Positions 1 to 7,088 of a stretch of 57,794 nt of DNA are shown here, one piece after another. This DNA comes from Zipacnadum sp036504235 (GTDB lineage Bacteria; Armatimonadota; Zipacnadia; Zipacnadales; Zipacnadaceae): the NCBI GenBank assembly GCA_036504235.1, contig DASXVN010000028.1:1-57794 (forward strand). The letters run 5' to 3'. The notes beneath the pieces were generated by a model. It did not search any database. It saw nothing but the letters and a program-made list of their open reading frames with translations, and was not told the DNA's origin. Each line of letters begins with the position of its first letter. Positions within the stretch are counted from its first letter, which is position 1. The position numbers and the translations under genes are program-made.

Positions 1-35
1 GCTCCGCCCCTACAAAGGCCACGGCGGGAAACGGC

Positions 36-74
36 CGGCGGGGTACGAGCCCCCGCCCTACAAACGGCAACGGC
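36..74 (-). repeat. REP-like palindrome, family A
   Basis: On the minus strand this reads as GTAG, then a GGCGGGG arm, a GCTCGTA loop and a CCCCGCC arm. The CAAACGGCAACGG tail beyond GTAG recurs at many other copies in this window. GTAG next to the foot of a hairpin is the hallmark of REP sequences processed by RAYT transposases. A fragment of another copy lies at 1-24. Confidence 0.85.
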
Positions 75-85
75 CTCCCACCAAC

Positions 86-114
86 TTGACACCTCCTCAC
101 CCCTCCGATAGCAT
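86..114 (+). promoter_or_regulatory. sigma-70-type promoter for the zinc-ribbon/trmFO group
   Basis: A perfect -35 box TTGACA (86-91), a 17-base spacer and a -10 box TAGCAT (109-114, four of six consensus bases). Transcription would start near 121, leaving about 20 nt before the GTG start at 142, with an AAGGAG ribosome-binding site at 127-132. Confidence 0.6.
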
Positions 115-141
115 TAAGCCCAGCTAAAGGAGACGGCGAGC

Positions 142-264
142 GTGACCTGTCAACGGTGCCGCATTAATATGAAAGAGGAGCGCGGGGTGCATCACGGCAA
201 GCGCAAGTTCCGCTGCCCGAAGTGCGGCCGGGTCCAGATGCAACTCACGCGCCCCGAGCGCTAG
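142..264 (+). CDS. 40-residue zinc-ribbon protein
   Basis: A very small ORF from GTG 142 to TAG 264 with a clear ribosome-binding site (AAGGAG, 127-132, spacing 9) and its own consensus promoter. The product is basic and carries two CxxC knuckles: Cys3/Cys6 and Cys25/Cys28, 18 residues apart, the layout of a single zinc ribbon. The segment before the second knuckle is rich in Lys and Arg, which would suit nucleic-acid or ribosome binding; that is inference. The stop codon overlaps the ribosome-binding site of the next gene (278), so the two are probably translated as a unit upstream of trmFO. I do not recognise a named family, so function is unknown. Confidence comes from promoter, ribosome-binding site and cysteine spacing together. 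Confidence 0.65.
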   Translation: MTCQRCRINMKEERGVHHGKRKFRCPKCGRVQMQLTRPER

Positions 265-277
265 GAGAACCGAGGCT

Positions 278-502
278 ATGAAGCAATCCCGCCGGCGACA
301 ACTGGGCGCATTGGCTATCTTTCTGGTGGTCGTGGGGCTGATGTGGCGCGAGGTGTTTGTGCTCACCGGGATTCTCTGGTGGCAGGCGCCGCGCAGCGCC
401 GACCGGCCGGCTCCGCCGCCGCCGGCGCAGTTCAAGACGCCCGCCACCGACTGGATTGACCTGCAAGTCTACTACAAGAGCCACCCCGAGTGGCCTATCT
501 GA
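278..502 (+). CDS. small single-pass membrane protein
   Basis: A 74-residue product. A short basic N-terminus (KQSRRR) is followed by one hydrophobic segment at about residues 9-32, then a proline-rich linker and a polar tail ending HPEWPI. Positive charges before the helix predict a cytoplasmic N-terminus and an exported tail. The ribosome-binding site AGGAG (263-267) overlaps the stop codon of the upstream zinc-ribbon gene, and ATG 278 follows at a spacing of 10. It ends 44 bases before the preferred trmFO start at 547. No family recognised; could be a membrane-anchored accessory protein or a poorly conserved lineage-specific gene. Confidence 0.55.
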   Translation: MKQSRRRQLGALAIFLVVVGLMWREVFVLTGILWWQAPRSADRPAPPPPAQFKTPATDWIDLQVYYKSHPEWPI

Positions 503-546
503 TAACTCCGCCGCGCGCGGACGCTCGAGCCGTTAAGGATGATACT

Positions 547-1872
547 TTGCGAGACTACGTTACCATAATCGGGGCCGGACTGGCCGGGGCGGAGGCTGCC
601 TGGCAGGTGGCCAGCCGCGGCGTGCCCGTCAAGCTGCTGGAGATGCGCCCGGTGCAGATGACTCCGGCGCACAAGACCGACCTGTTTGCCGAGTTGGTGT
701 GCAGCAATTCGCTCAAGAGCGACAGCCTCAGCCGCGGGCAGGGCATCCTCAAGTGGGAGCTGCGGCGGCTGGGGTCGCTGATCATGCGGGCGGCCGACGA
801 GAGCCGGGTGCCCGCCGGCGACGCGCTAGCCGTGGATCGCGACCGCTTCGCGCAGGCCATCACCGACGCGGTGGCCGCGCATCCGCTGGTGGAGATCGTC
901 CGCGAGGAAGTCGTCGAGATCCCCGAGGAGGGCCCGGTGATCATCGCCAGCGGCCCGCTTACCTCTCAGCCTCTGGCCCGCAACCTGTTCCGCTTCACCG
1001 GCCAGGAGTATATGTTCTTCTACGACGCCATCTCCCCCATCGTGGACGCCGACAGCATCAACCAGGAGGTCTGCTGGCTGGCCTCCCGCTACGACAAGGG
1101 CGAGGCGGCGTACTGGAATTGCCCCATGGATGAGGCGCAGTACGACACCTTCTACCAGGCGCTGCTGACCGCGGAGAAAACCCTGCACGCCGACTACGAC
1201 CCGCACGAGCTGTTCGAGGGCTGCCTGCCGGTGGAGGTCATCGCCTCCCGGGGCAAGGACACGCTGCGCTTCGGGCCGATGAAACCGGTGGGGCTGATTG
1301 ATCCGCACACCGGCTATCAGCCGTACGCGGTGGTGCAACTGCGCCCGGAGAACCGCGAGCTGACCATGTACAACCTGGTCGGCTTCCAGACCTCGCTCAA
1401 GTACCCCGAGCAGCAGCGGGTTTTCCGCATGATTCCGGGCCTGGAGCAGGCCGACTTCCTGCGCTTTGGGGCCGTACACCGCAACACGTTCATCAACGCA
1501 CCCACCCTGCTGCGGCCAACCATGCAGTCCCAGCAGCGGGAGGACCTGTTCTTCGCGGGGCAGATCACCGGCGTGGAGGGGTACCTGGAGTCCACCGCCG
1601 CCGGCTGGCTGGCGGGGGTCAATGCGGCGCGGCTGCTGCACGGCGAGGAGCCGCTGGCCCTGCCGCCGGCGACGATCATCGGGGCGCTGGTAGACCACAT
1701 CTGCAGCGCCGACCCGGAGAACTTCCAGCCGATGAACGCTAACTTCGGCCTGCTGCCGCCGGTGAGCCGCGAGAAGCGCATGTCCAAGCAGGAACAGCGC
1801 GAGGCCCGCGCCCCGCTCTGCCAAGCCGCGCTGGAAGAGCTGCTGGCGCAGCACCCGGAACTGCTGGTGTGA
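547..1872 (+). CDS. trmFO: methylenetetrahydrofolate-tRNA-(uracil-5-)-methyltransferase TrmFO
   Basis: A cytoplasmic flavoprotein that makes 5-methyluridine at position 54 of tRNA, taking the carbon from 5,10-methylenetetrahydrofolate and reducing it with FADH2. The N-terminal dinucleotide-binding signature is VTIIGAGLAGAEAAW, followed by VKLLEMRP, then the family motif CSNSLKSDSL. Near the C-terminus are GVEGYLESTAAG and NANFGLLPP, also typical. I choose TTG 547 as the start: AAGGA (534-538) is well spaced and the product then begins MRDYVTIIGAG, like other TrmFO, at 441 residues. A GTG at 490 is open in frame but would add 19 unconserved residues and overlap the previous gene. In many Gram-positives trmFO sits beside topA, xerC and hslVU; here xerC and hslVU follow after an insertion of two other genes. 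Confidence 0.95.
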   Translation: MRDYVTIIGAGLAGAEAAWQVASRGVPVKLLEMRPVQMTPAHKTDLFAELVCSNSLKSDSLSRGQGILKWELRRLGSLIMRAADESRVPAGDALAVDRDRFAQAITDAVAAHPLVEIVREEVVEIPEEGPVIIASGPLTSQPLARNLFRFTGQEYMFFYDAISPIVDADSINQEVCWLASRYDKGEAAYWNCPMDEAQYDTFYQALLTAEKTLHADYDPHELFEGCLPVEVIASRGKDTLRFGPMKPVGLIDPHTGYQPYAVVQLRPENRELTMYNLVGFQTSLKYPEQQRVFRMIPGLEQADFLRFGAVHRNTFINAPTLLRPTMQSQQREDLFFAGQITGVEGYLESTAAGWLAGVNAARLLHGEEPLALPPATIIGALVDHICSADPENFQPMNANFGLLPPVSREKRMSKQEQREARAPLCQAALEELLAQHPELLV

Positions 1873-1897
1873 GGCAGAGCGGTATCTAAACTGAATC

Positions 1898-2036
1898 GGA
1901 GGGGCCGAATACGAGCACGGCCCGCTTCCGAGCGGGACGCGCGCAAGTATCCGGCCCAGGCCTAGCGCTAGCCGGTGGGCCGGATGCTTCCGGGCGCCCG
2001 GCGCAGACGCCGGTCGTCCTCGCATTCGGCCCCTCC
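1898..2036. other. 139-nt multi-branched structured element (candidate ncRNA or repeat)
   Basis: The ends pair as an 18-bp stem (1898-1915 with 2019-2036, one A-C mismatch). Three hairpins lie inside. 1921-1936 is CCCGCT/AGCGGG closed by a TCCG loop. 1945-1958 pairs with 1976-1989 over 14 positions with one G-T wobble, with a short GGC/GCC stem above. 1998-2013 is CCGGCG/CGCCGG closed by CAGA. The fold looks like a four-way junction on either strand. It lies between the convergent ends of trmFO and the next gene, has no U-run and no credible ORF. It may be a structured RNA, a bidirectional 3'-end stabiliser, or a mobile palindromic repeat. The sequence is clear; the role is not known. Confidence 0.6.
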
Positions 2037-2068
2037 GGAAGATCAGCAGCCCCTCCCCCGCACCTCCC

Positions 2069-3172
2069 CTAGAGCTTCCCCGCTAGCGACTCGCCGCCGT
2101 GCGGGTAGAGGTCATAGTTCAGCTTGAGGTCCTGCAGCGAGACCTTGACCCCCGTGGGGGCGGCTTCGGGAGCGGCGCCGCCGGCGTTGGGCGGGTTGCC
2201 CTCGGCGGCCGGGGGCGGCGGGGGCGGAGCCGGTACCGGCACCGTCATGTCCATGTTCATGGTCAACTCGAAATGGGCGCTGTCCACGAAGCCGCCGGCC
2301 ATGTCGAAGTAGAGTTGCCCCTCCAGCTTCTGCGTCAGGCGATCAACCTTCGGGGGAGCAGGCTGGCCCGCGACGGGCGTTCCCATCGACAAGTCCTTCA
2401 TCTCCCACTCGCCGGCCAGGCCTAGGCAGGCGATCCGGCGTCCCTCCACCGACCCGAGCTTCTCCAGCGTGTACTTGTAGGTCAGGGGCAGCGGCGCCGA
2501 CTGGCCGGGCAGCGGGAGCTTCCACTCCTGCGTCCAGGTATCGCCGACGCGCACGGGATCAGCCGGGAATTGCGGCGACTTGGCCATGTCCTCGAGGCTC
2601 GGCATCATCTTCATCATGGGGTTCATCGCCCCGCCGGGACCGATCTTTTGCATCGCGGCGAGGAACTCCTCCAGGCCCTGCACGCCCACGATCGCGCCCT
2701 GCGGCGACATAACGAGGGTGAGCTTGCCCAGCGCCTCTCCCGGCGTGGCGCCCGGAGCGGCCGGGGCGGGGCCTCCGGCATTCGGCCCGCCGGGGGGCGG
2801 CGCCGCCACCGGCTTGCCATCCATGGTGACGACGCCCGTGTTGAGGTCCATCGTCATCTTCGTGGTATGCTCGGCCATCGTCTGGGTGATGGTTAGCTCG
2901 CCGATTTTGACGCCGAGGTGGCCGTCGCCGTTGGGGTCAACCTCGCGGGTGAGCAGTTCCACGCCGCCCGCGATGGTCATCTGCATAGGCACATTCATGT
3001 CGCCGCCCGCCGTGCCCACGACGAGCTTGCCCCCGCCGGCGACGTTCAGGTCATAGGAGTGGGTCTCGCCGGCAGTGAACTTGTAGCGCAGCAAGACGCG
3101 GTCCTGCGCGGAGGCCGCGACGGCCAGCGTCAGGAGCAGGAGGAGGGACAGCGACACCAGTCTGGTTCTCAT
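2069..3172 (-). CDS. secreted protein of unknown function, Gly/Ala/Pro-rich
   Basis: A 367-residue product with a clear signal peptide (basic MRTR, hydrophobic run, cleavage probably after AVAASA). The mature part opens with VLLRYKFTAGETHSYDL and contains alternating beta-strand-like stretches, a low-complexity Pro/Gly/Ala linker near residues 125-145 and another (VPAPPPPPPAA) near 320-335. This resembles uncharacterised exported proteins that begin with a conserved LRYKF-like strand; I cannot assign a named domain safely. The ribosome-binding site AAGGAG lies 8-9 bases before ATG 3172, and a minus-strand promoter is visible at 3226-3254. It is transcribed against trmFO and divergently from the lipid-kinase gene at 3349. 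Confidence 0.8.
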   Translation of the reverse strand: MRTRLVSLSLLLLLTLAVAASAQDRVLLRYKFTAGETHSYDLNVAGGGKLVVGTAGGDMNVPMQMTIAGGVELLTREVDPNGDGHLGVKIGELTITQTMAEHTTKMTMDLNTGVVTMDGKPVAAPPPGGPNAGGPAPAAPGATPGEALGKLTLVMSPQGAIVGVQGLEEFLAAMQKIGPGGAMNPMMKMMPSLEDMAKSPQFPADPVRVGDTWTQEWKLPLPGQSAPLPLTYKYTLEKLGSVEGRRIACLGLAGEWEMKDLSMGTPVAGQPAPPKVDRLTQKLEGQLYFDMAGGFVDSAHFELTMNMDMTVPVPAPPPPPPAAEGNPPNAGGAAPEAAPTGVKVSLQDLKLNYDLYPHGGESLAGKL

Positions 3173-3225
3173 AGGTATTACTCCTTCGGTTGGGTGACCT
3201 CGGCCACCGTTGCCTGGGCGCCTCT

Positions 3226-3254
3226 ATTGTAGTCTTTCCGCCAGGGGCGGTCGA
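3226..3254 (-). promoter_or_regulatory. promoter for the secreted protein gene at 2069-3172
   Basis: On the minus strand: -35 TCGACC (3249-3254, four of six), a 17-base spacer, and -10 TACAAT (3226-3231, five of six). The start of transcription would be near 3219, about 45 nt before the ATG at 3172. Confidence 0.5.
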
Positions 3255-3348
3255 GTCCTGCCGGCGCCGGTCCCGGGAAACCTCTGCCCCCGCCGGTTCG
3301 TCTCTACATTCAGTACCAGCCTTCCGCGGAGGCCACCGTATCCCGCCA

Positions 3349-4254
3349 ATGTCTGACGAGACTCGCCGCCTGATCATCTGCAATCCTCACGCCCTGCACG
3401 TCTCGGAGCGCGCGCCCCGGGAGACTGTGCTGCACCTCCTGGCGCAGGTGGGTCTGGAGGCGGAGGTGGTGACGGCCCACGACCGCCAGGAAACTCGCCA
3501 ACTCACCGAGCGGGCAGTCGCGGAAGGCTACGATCAGGTAGTTGCGGCCGGGGGCGACGGGACCATCAACTCGGTCCTGCAGGGGCTGGTCGGCAGCGCG
3601 GTGCCGCTCGGCGTGCTCCCGCTGGGCACCGGCAACGCCCTGGCCCGCTACCTGGGGGTCATCAATATGCGCCAGGCGCTGGCGACGCTGGCCGCTGGGA
3701 CCGCTCGGGCGATTGACCTGGGGCAGATCAACGACCGCTACTTCGCCATCATGGCCGGGGTCGGCCTCAGCGCCCAGGTCTCCGAGACGCTGGGCTACCC
3801 GACCAAGCGGGGTCTGGGGCGGCTTTCCTACCTGTACCACGGGATGCGAATCAAGGCCGACGTGCCCGCCCGGCGCTTTCGCATCACCTTTGACGGCGAG
3901 ACCGGGGCCACGCTGGAGCAGGACCTGGTGGAGGCCACCGTCTTCAACCTCCCCGAGCAGATGTTCGGCTCCGTCAAGCTGCTCAACGCGGCCAGCGGCA
4001 ACGACGGCGTCCTCGAGATGCTGCTGGTGCCGGACGCCTCAGCCTGGGGGGTGCTCCATGACGCGGGCTCGGCGCTCATGGGACCCGCGCGTCTGGACCT
4101 GCTCCGCGGTGCGACGGTGCATCGCTTCACCTCCGCGCACCTGGAGGTAGACCCGCCCTGGCGTTGGCAGACAGAAGGCGAGGTCGGCGGCGATACCCCG
4201 GTGGACATCTCGGTACATTCGGGGGCGCTGCGGGTGCTGTATTCGGAAGGGTAG
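3349..4254 (+). CDS. diacylglycerol/lipid kinase family protein (DagK/YegS-like)
   Basis: A 301-residue member of the NAD-kinase-like lipid kinase fold, expected to phosphorylate diacylglycerol or a related lipid at the inner face of the membrane using ATP. Family motifs are visible: ICNPHA near the start (usually NP.sG), the nucleotide-binding AAGGDGTINSVLQGL, and GVLPLGTGNALARYLG. The C-terminal half gives the usual beta-sandwich with FAIMAGVGLSAQV. ATG 3349 yields the normal family length; a longer open frame from 3190 only adds unconserved Arg/Pro-rich sequence. A GGAGG at 3328-3332 is rather far from the start, so initiation may be weak. The exact lipid substrate cannot be read from sequence. 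Confidence 0.88.
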   Translation: MSDETRRLIICNPHALHVSERAPRETVLHLLAQVGLEAEVVTAHDRQETRQLTERAVAEGYDQVVAAGGDGTINSVLQGLVGSAVPLGVLPLGTGNALARYLGVINMRQALATLAAGTARAIDLGQINDRYFAIMAGVGLSAQVSETLGYPTKRGLGRLSYLYHGMRIKADVPARRFRITFDGETGATLEQDLVEATVFNLPEQMFGSVKLLNAASGNDGVLEMLLVPDASAWGVLHDAGSALMGPARLDLLRGATVHRFTSAHLEVDPPWRWQTEGEVGGDTPVDISVHSGALRVLYSEG

Positions 4255-4284
4255 AGGAAGGCAGGGGTCGGCCACGCGTCTTTT

Positions 4285-4406
4285 CCTCACCCCCCGGCCC
4301 CCTCTCCCCGCGCGGACTGGGGAGAGGGGGGGAACGGCAATGGCATCGGAGGGAGCCGTTTGTCTTCTCCCCCTCTCCTGCCAGGAGAGGGGGCCGGGGG
4401 GTGAGG
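4285..4406. repeat. inverted pair of family B palindromes (CCCCTCTCC type)
   Basis: Two copies face each other. 4285-4333 reads CCTCACCCCCCGGCCCCC, then CTCTCC, a short loop and GGAGAGGGGG. 4367-4406 reads CTCCCCCTCTCC, a TGCCA loop, GGAGAGGGGG and CCGGGGGGTGAGG. Each is a hairpin with an asymmetric GGGGTGAGG tail. Single copies recur at 50905-50946 and 52198-52246. This family lacks the GTAG of family A. Confidence 0.85.
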
Positions 4407-4418
4407 CCCGGCGACCGC

Positions 4419-4452
4419 GGGTGGACATTGCGGCGGACCGCAAAGTCCACCC
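4419..4452. repeat. 15-bp hairpin with CGGA loop upstream of xerC
   Basis: GGGTGGAC and TTGCGG on the left pair with CCGCAA and GTCCACCC on the right around a CGGA tetraloop, with one mismatch in 15 positions. It ends about 35 bases before the xerC ribosome-binding site and is followed by CCTACGGGG. There is no T-run, so it is more likely a palindromic repeat or an mRNA 5' structure than a terminator. Confidence 0.65.
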
Positions 4453-4502
4453 CTACGGGGAGAGGCAGGCCCCCGCCCCGCCGACGCGGAAGGTACTCCC
4501 CG

Positions 4503-5495
4503 ATGGACGCTCGCGCGATGGACAACTTCCTGCAGTACCTCACCGGGGTGCGCGGGGTCTCGGCCCATACTGCCGAGGCTTATGCGCACGACCTGAGCCA
4601 GTTTGTGGATTTCCTCGCGTTTGAGTGGGGCGAGGCGCGGGCTTGGGACCTGACCGCGGTGGATCAGGCCGTGCTGCGGCGCTATCTGGCCTCCCTGCAC
4701 CGACAGGAGTTCGCGCGTTCCTCCGTGCTGCGCAAGCTGGCCGCGCTGCGGGCGCTGTTTCGCTTTCTGGTGGCCACCGGGCAGATGCAGCACAACCCGG
4801 CGGTGGCGCTGCGGGCGGCGGGCCTGCCCCGGCGGCTGCCGGAGGCGCTCTCCGAGGCCGAGACGGTGGAGCTGATCGAGCTGCCCGACGAGCATGACCC
4901 CCTGGGCCAGCGCAACCGGGCGCTGCTGGAGCTGCTCTACGCCACCGGCATGCGCGTCTCCGAGGCGACCTCGCTGAACGTGGAGGACCTAAACCTGAAG
5001 GACCGCTCGGCGCGGGTGGTGGGCAAGGGCAACCGCGAGCGGGTGGTCTTCTTCGGCCACGCCGCCCAGGAGGCGGTCGCCACTTACCTCCAACAGGGGC
5101 GCACGCTGCTGCTGGCGCATCGCCGGGGGACCAAGGACGAGCCGGCGTTGTGGCTGAACAAGGACGGCGGGCGGCTGAGCCCGCGCGGCGTGCAGTACCT
5201 GGTCCGGCGGCTGGCCCTGGAGATCGGCGCGAGCGCGCAGACCTCGCCGCACACGCTGCGGCATAGCTTCGCCACGCACCTGCTGGACCGCGGCGCCGAC
5301 CTGCGCTCCATCCAGGAGTTGCTGGGCCACAAACGCATCGCCACGACCCAGATCTACACCCACGTCAGCCAGGCGCGGCTGCGCGAGGCGTACGCGCACG
5401 CGCACCCCCTGGCGCAGCCTAGCGCTCCGACGGAGGAGACCAGCGATGAGCAAGACCGTGAGTTTTCTGTACCAACTGGCCCGGACGGCGAATGA
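4503..5495 (+). CDS. xerC: tyrosine recombinase XerC/XerD-type
   Basis: A 330-residue site-specific recombinase expected to resolve chromosome dimers at dif by breaking and rejoining DNA through a phosphotyrosine. The N-terminal SAM-like domain (residues about 5-100) starts MDNFLQYLTGVRGVSAHT. The catalytic set is complete: Arg151 (GMRVSE), Lys175 (GKGNRERVV), His250 and Arg253 (HTLRHSFATHLL), His276 (LLGHKRIATT) and Tyr285 (IYTHV). ATG 4503 has GGAAGG (4488-4493) at spacing 9; a second ATG at 4518 is possible. The frame stays open upstream only because repeat DNA there lacks stops. The 3' end overlaps the next small gene by 50 bases. Placement between trmFO and hslVU matches the Gram-positive xerC/codV neighbourhood. 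XerC and XerD cannot be separated confidently without the rest of the genome. Confidence 0.93.
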   Translation: MDARAMDNFLQYLTGVRGVSAHTAEAYAHDLSQFVDFLAFEWGEARAWDLTAVDQAVLRRYLASLHRQEFARSSVLRKLAALRALFRFLVATGQMQHNPAVALRAAGLPRRLPEALSEAETVELIELPDEHDPLGQRNRALLELLYATGMRVSEATSLNVEDLNLKDRSARVVGKGNRERVVFFGHAAQEAVATYLQQGRTLLLAHRRGTKDEPALWLNKDGGRLSPRGVQYLVRRLALEIGASAQTSPHTLRHSFATHLLDRGADLRSIQELLGHKRIATTQIYTHVSQARLREAYAHAHPLAQPSAPTEETSDEQDREFSVPTGPDGE

Positions 5496-5601
5496 TGTGG
5501 AGACCCTGGCCAGCGGCAATCCCAAACGCATCGTCCGGCGGCTGAAGAACAAGCTGATCGGGCGCAAGGTCGCCAGCCGCCTGTATCGCTGGCCTTTCTA
5601 G
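5446..5601 (+). CDS. 51-residue conserved-looking basic protein
   Basis: ATG 5446 lies inside the 3' end of xerC in another frame and is preceded by a near-perfect ribosome-binding site GGAGGAG (5432-5438, spacing 7), which argues for real translation coupled to xerC. The product, MSKTVSFLYQLARTANDVET and so on, ends RWPF and is strongly basic in the second half (KRIVRRLKNKLIGRKVASR). It looks like one amphipathic helical protein able to bind nucleic acid. I have an impression of short proteins with the same LARTANDVETL-GNPKRI-RR-KNK pattern in other bacteria, but I cannot name a family. Function unknown. Confidence 0.7.
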   Translation: MSKTVSFLYQLARTANDVETLASGNPKRIVRRLKNKLIGRKVASRLYRWPF

Positions 5602-5650
5602 CTGGGGCGGCAGCGAGAAACTAACCGGGCCCCCGGCGCGTTCACCTTAA

Positions 5651-5773
5651 GGTATCACCCCGGCGCAGGAGGTCCGCGTCCGCTCCGCCGGGAAGGCACT
5701 ACCAGTGACCCGCGAGGAGCAGACCCTCGTCTGGAATACCCAGGCGGGCGAGGAATACACGCTGGAGGGCTAG
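5651..5773 (+). pseudogene. possible C-terminal remnant of a glycoside hydrolase-like protein
   Basis: An open stretch of 40 codons, bounded upstream by TAA at 5648 and ending in TAG 5771-5773, has no plausible start near its beginning. It translates to a beta-strand-like tail containing VRVRSAGKALP and VWNTQAGEEYTLEG. This resembles the terminal beta-sandwich strand pairs of six-hairpin glycosidases such as GH95. It could be a decayed gene end or chance coding potential in high-GC DNA. Between 5602 and 5911 the only other content is the repeat pair at 5781-5863. Confidence 0.25.
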
Positions 5774-5780
5774 TCGTTTC

Positions 5781-5863
5781 TAGGGCGGGAGCTCGTACCC
5801 CGCCGGACTAACGTTTGGCTAGCGACGGCGGGGTACGAGCCCCCGCCCTACAGTACGGCAACG
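5781..5863. repeat. inverted pair of family A REP-like palindromes
   Basis: Copy one (5781-5805, plus orientation) has a slightly altered arm (GGCGGGAGCTCG) and CTAG in place of GTAG. Copy two (5821-5863, minus orientation) is canonical, with GTAG on the minus strand and the CGGCAACG tail. They face each other 16 bases apart, ahead of hslV. Confidence 0.85.
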
Positions 5864-5911
5864 ACAAGGCACGAGCCCCACCTACCGACGAAACCAAGGA
5901 AGTGACCGACG

Positions 5912-6448
5912 ATGAAGACCCGTTCCACGACGATTTGCGCGGTGCGCCGAGATGGCGTTACCGCTTTTGCCGCTGATGGCCAGGTGACGGTCGGCGAGAC
6001 CATCTTCAAACATACGGCGCAGAAGCTGCGCACGCTGCGCGACGGCAAGGTAGTCATCGGCTACGCCGGTTCGGCCGCCGACGCGCTGGCCCTCTTCGAG
6101 CGCCTGGAGGCCAAGCTGGAGGAGTTCTCCGGCAACCTGCCGCGCACCGTGGTCGAAATCGCCAAGCTCTGGCGCACCGACAAGGTCCTGCGCCACCTGG
6201 AGGCCGTCATGATCGTGGCCGACCGGGACAACCTGTTCTTCATCTCCGGCAACGGGGACATCATCACGCCGGACGCCGACGTAATCAGCATCGGCTCGGG
6301 CGGCCCGATGGCCCAGGCGGCGGCCACGGCGCTCCTGCGCAACACGGACCTCCCGGCCGCCGAAATAGCCGAAAAGGCCCTCCGCATCGCCGCCGAGCTG
6401 TGCCTGTACACCAACGATCAGATCACTACCGAAGTCGTGAAGGGGTAG
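5912..6448 (+). CDS. hslV: ATP-dependent protease subunit HslV
   Basis: The proteolytic subunit of the HslUV (ClpQY) complex, a double hexamer in the cytoplasm that degrades proteins unfolded by HslU. It is a 178-residue N-terminal nucleophile hydrolase. The catalytic Thr lies in STTICAVRRDG; with ATG 5912 it would be Thr6, exposed after removal of a five-residue MKTRS propeptide. Other family signatures are DGQVTVG, FKHTAQKLRTL and GYAGSAADALALFERLE, and ISIGSGGPMAQAAA near the C-terminus. An AAGGA (5896-5900) precedes the start by 11 bases. It should be followed directly by hslU, but a RAYT gene with its inverted repeats now lies between them. Confidence 0.95.
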   Translation: MKTRSTTICAVRRDGVTAFAADGQVTVGETIFKHTAQKLRTLRDGKVVIGYAGSAADALALFERLEAKLEEFSGNLPRTVVEIAKLWRTDKVLRHLEAVMIVADRDNLFFISGNGDIITPDADVISIGSGGPMAQAAATALLRNTDLPAAEIAEKALRIAAELCLYTNDQITTEVVKG

Positions 6449-6469
6449 GGTGTTTCTCCGAGCGTAGGG

Positions 6470-6538
6470 GCGGCTTTTCCTCGGCGTAGGGGCGCGTTTT
6501 GCGGAGCGCAGCGGAGCAACACACGCCCGTTCGCTAAG
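6470..6538. repeat. left inverted repeat flanking RAYT 1 (REP family C)
   Basis: The core 6483-6538 is the reverse complement of 7089-7144 at 54 of 56 positions, and weaker matching continues outward to 6470. GTAG (6486-6489) sits at the outer edge, followed by GGGCGCGTTTTGC pairing with GCAACACACGCCC in 11 of 13 positions. The sequence differs from family A, so it looks like the cognate REP of this particular RAYT. Confidence 0.85.
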
Positions 6539-6551
6539 TGTGGTGATAGGC

Positions 6552-7040
6552 ATGGGAGAGTCACAACTGCCCCAACGACGAGACCGGCCGCCACGTCTGG
6601 ATGCTGCCTTATATGGCCATTCGGGCTACGCGAACCACATCAATGTCGGCACTTACGGTGGGGAACCTCACTTTGCGCGCCATCCCGAACTGGCGGCGGA
6701 GGTTGCTCGCTGCCTCCGGGCAGCCGCCGAGGCCAGCGGGGTCCAGGTATTGTGTTATTGCGTGATGCCCAGTCATCTGCATCTCGTGGCCATGATAGAG
6801 CCGGGCGGCAAAACGCTGAACTTGTTTGTGCAGTCTATCAAGAAGAGGTCCACCCTAGCCGCCCGGCAGACGCTCAACGGGCCGCTGTGGCAGCGCGGGT
6901 TTTACGATTCGTTCATAGACCGGGACAAGGCGCTGCTGGAAGTCTGCCTGTACGTGCTGAACAACCCCGTCAAAGCAGGGATAGTCAAGGACTGGCGAGA
7001 GTACCCGCACTCGTGGCTCTCCCCGGAACTCGGGACGTAA
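6552..7040 (+). mobile_element. REP-associated tyrosine transposase (RAYT 1, Y1/IS200-like)
   Basis: A 162-residue single-domain HUH nuclease of the TnpA-REP type. The metal-binding HUH motif is MPSHLHLV (His75, His77). The predicted nucleophile is Tyr134 in CLYVLNNPVKAG, which matches the RAYT signature around the tyrosine. The region YANHINVGTYG is the usual first strand. I prefer ATG 6552, four bases after GGTGAT (6542-6547); GTG 6540 and 6543 are in frame. Such proteins cut and rejoin single-stranded REP hairpins at GTAG and are thought to spread them. The gene is in the same orientation as hslV and hslU and sits between them, bracketed by inverted repeats at 6470-6538 and 7089-7158. All catalytic residues are present, so it may be active. 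Confidence 0.88.
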
Positions 7041-7088
7041 GGCAGCCGGACCCGAGGTCCTAATATGATCGTCGGTGGCCTGCTGGAG

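Noticed and set aside
4164..4502. An N-terminal extension of xerC of about 113 residues
   Set aside because: It runs through the lipid-kinase 3' end and two palindromic repeats, has no conserved residues, and ATG 4503 has a good ribosome-binding site.
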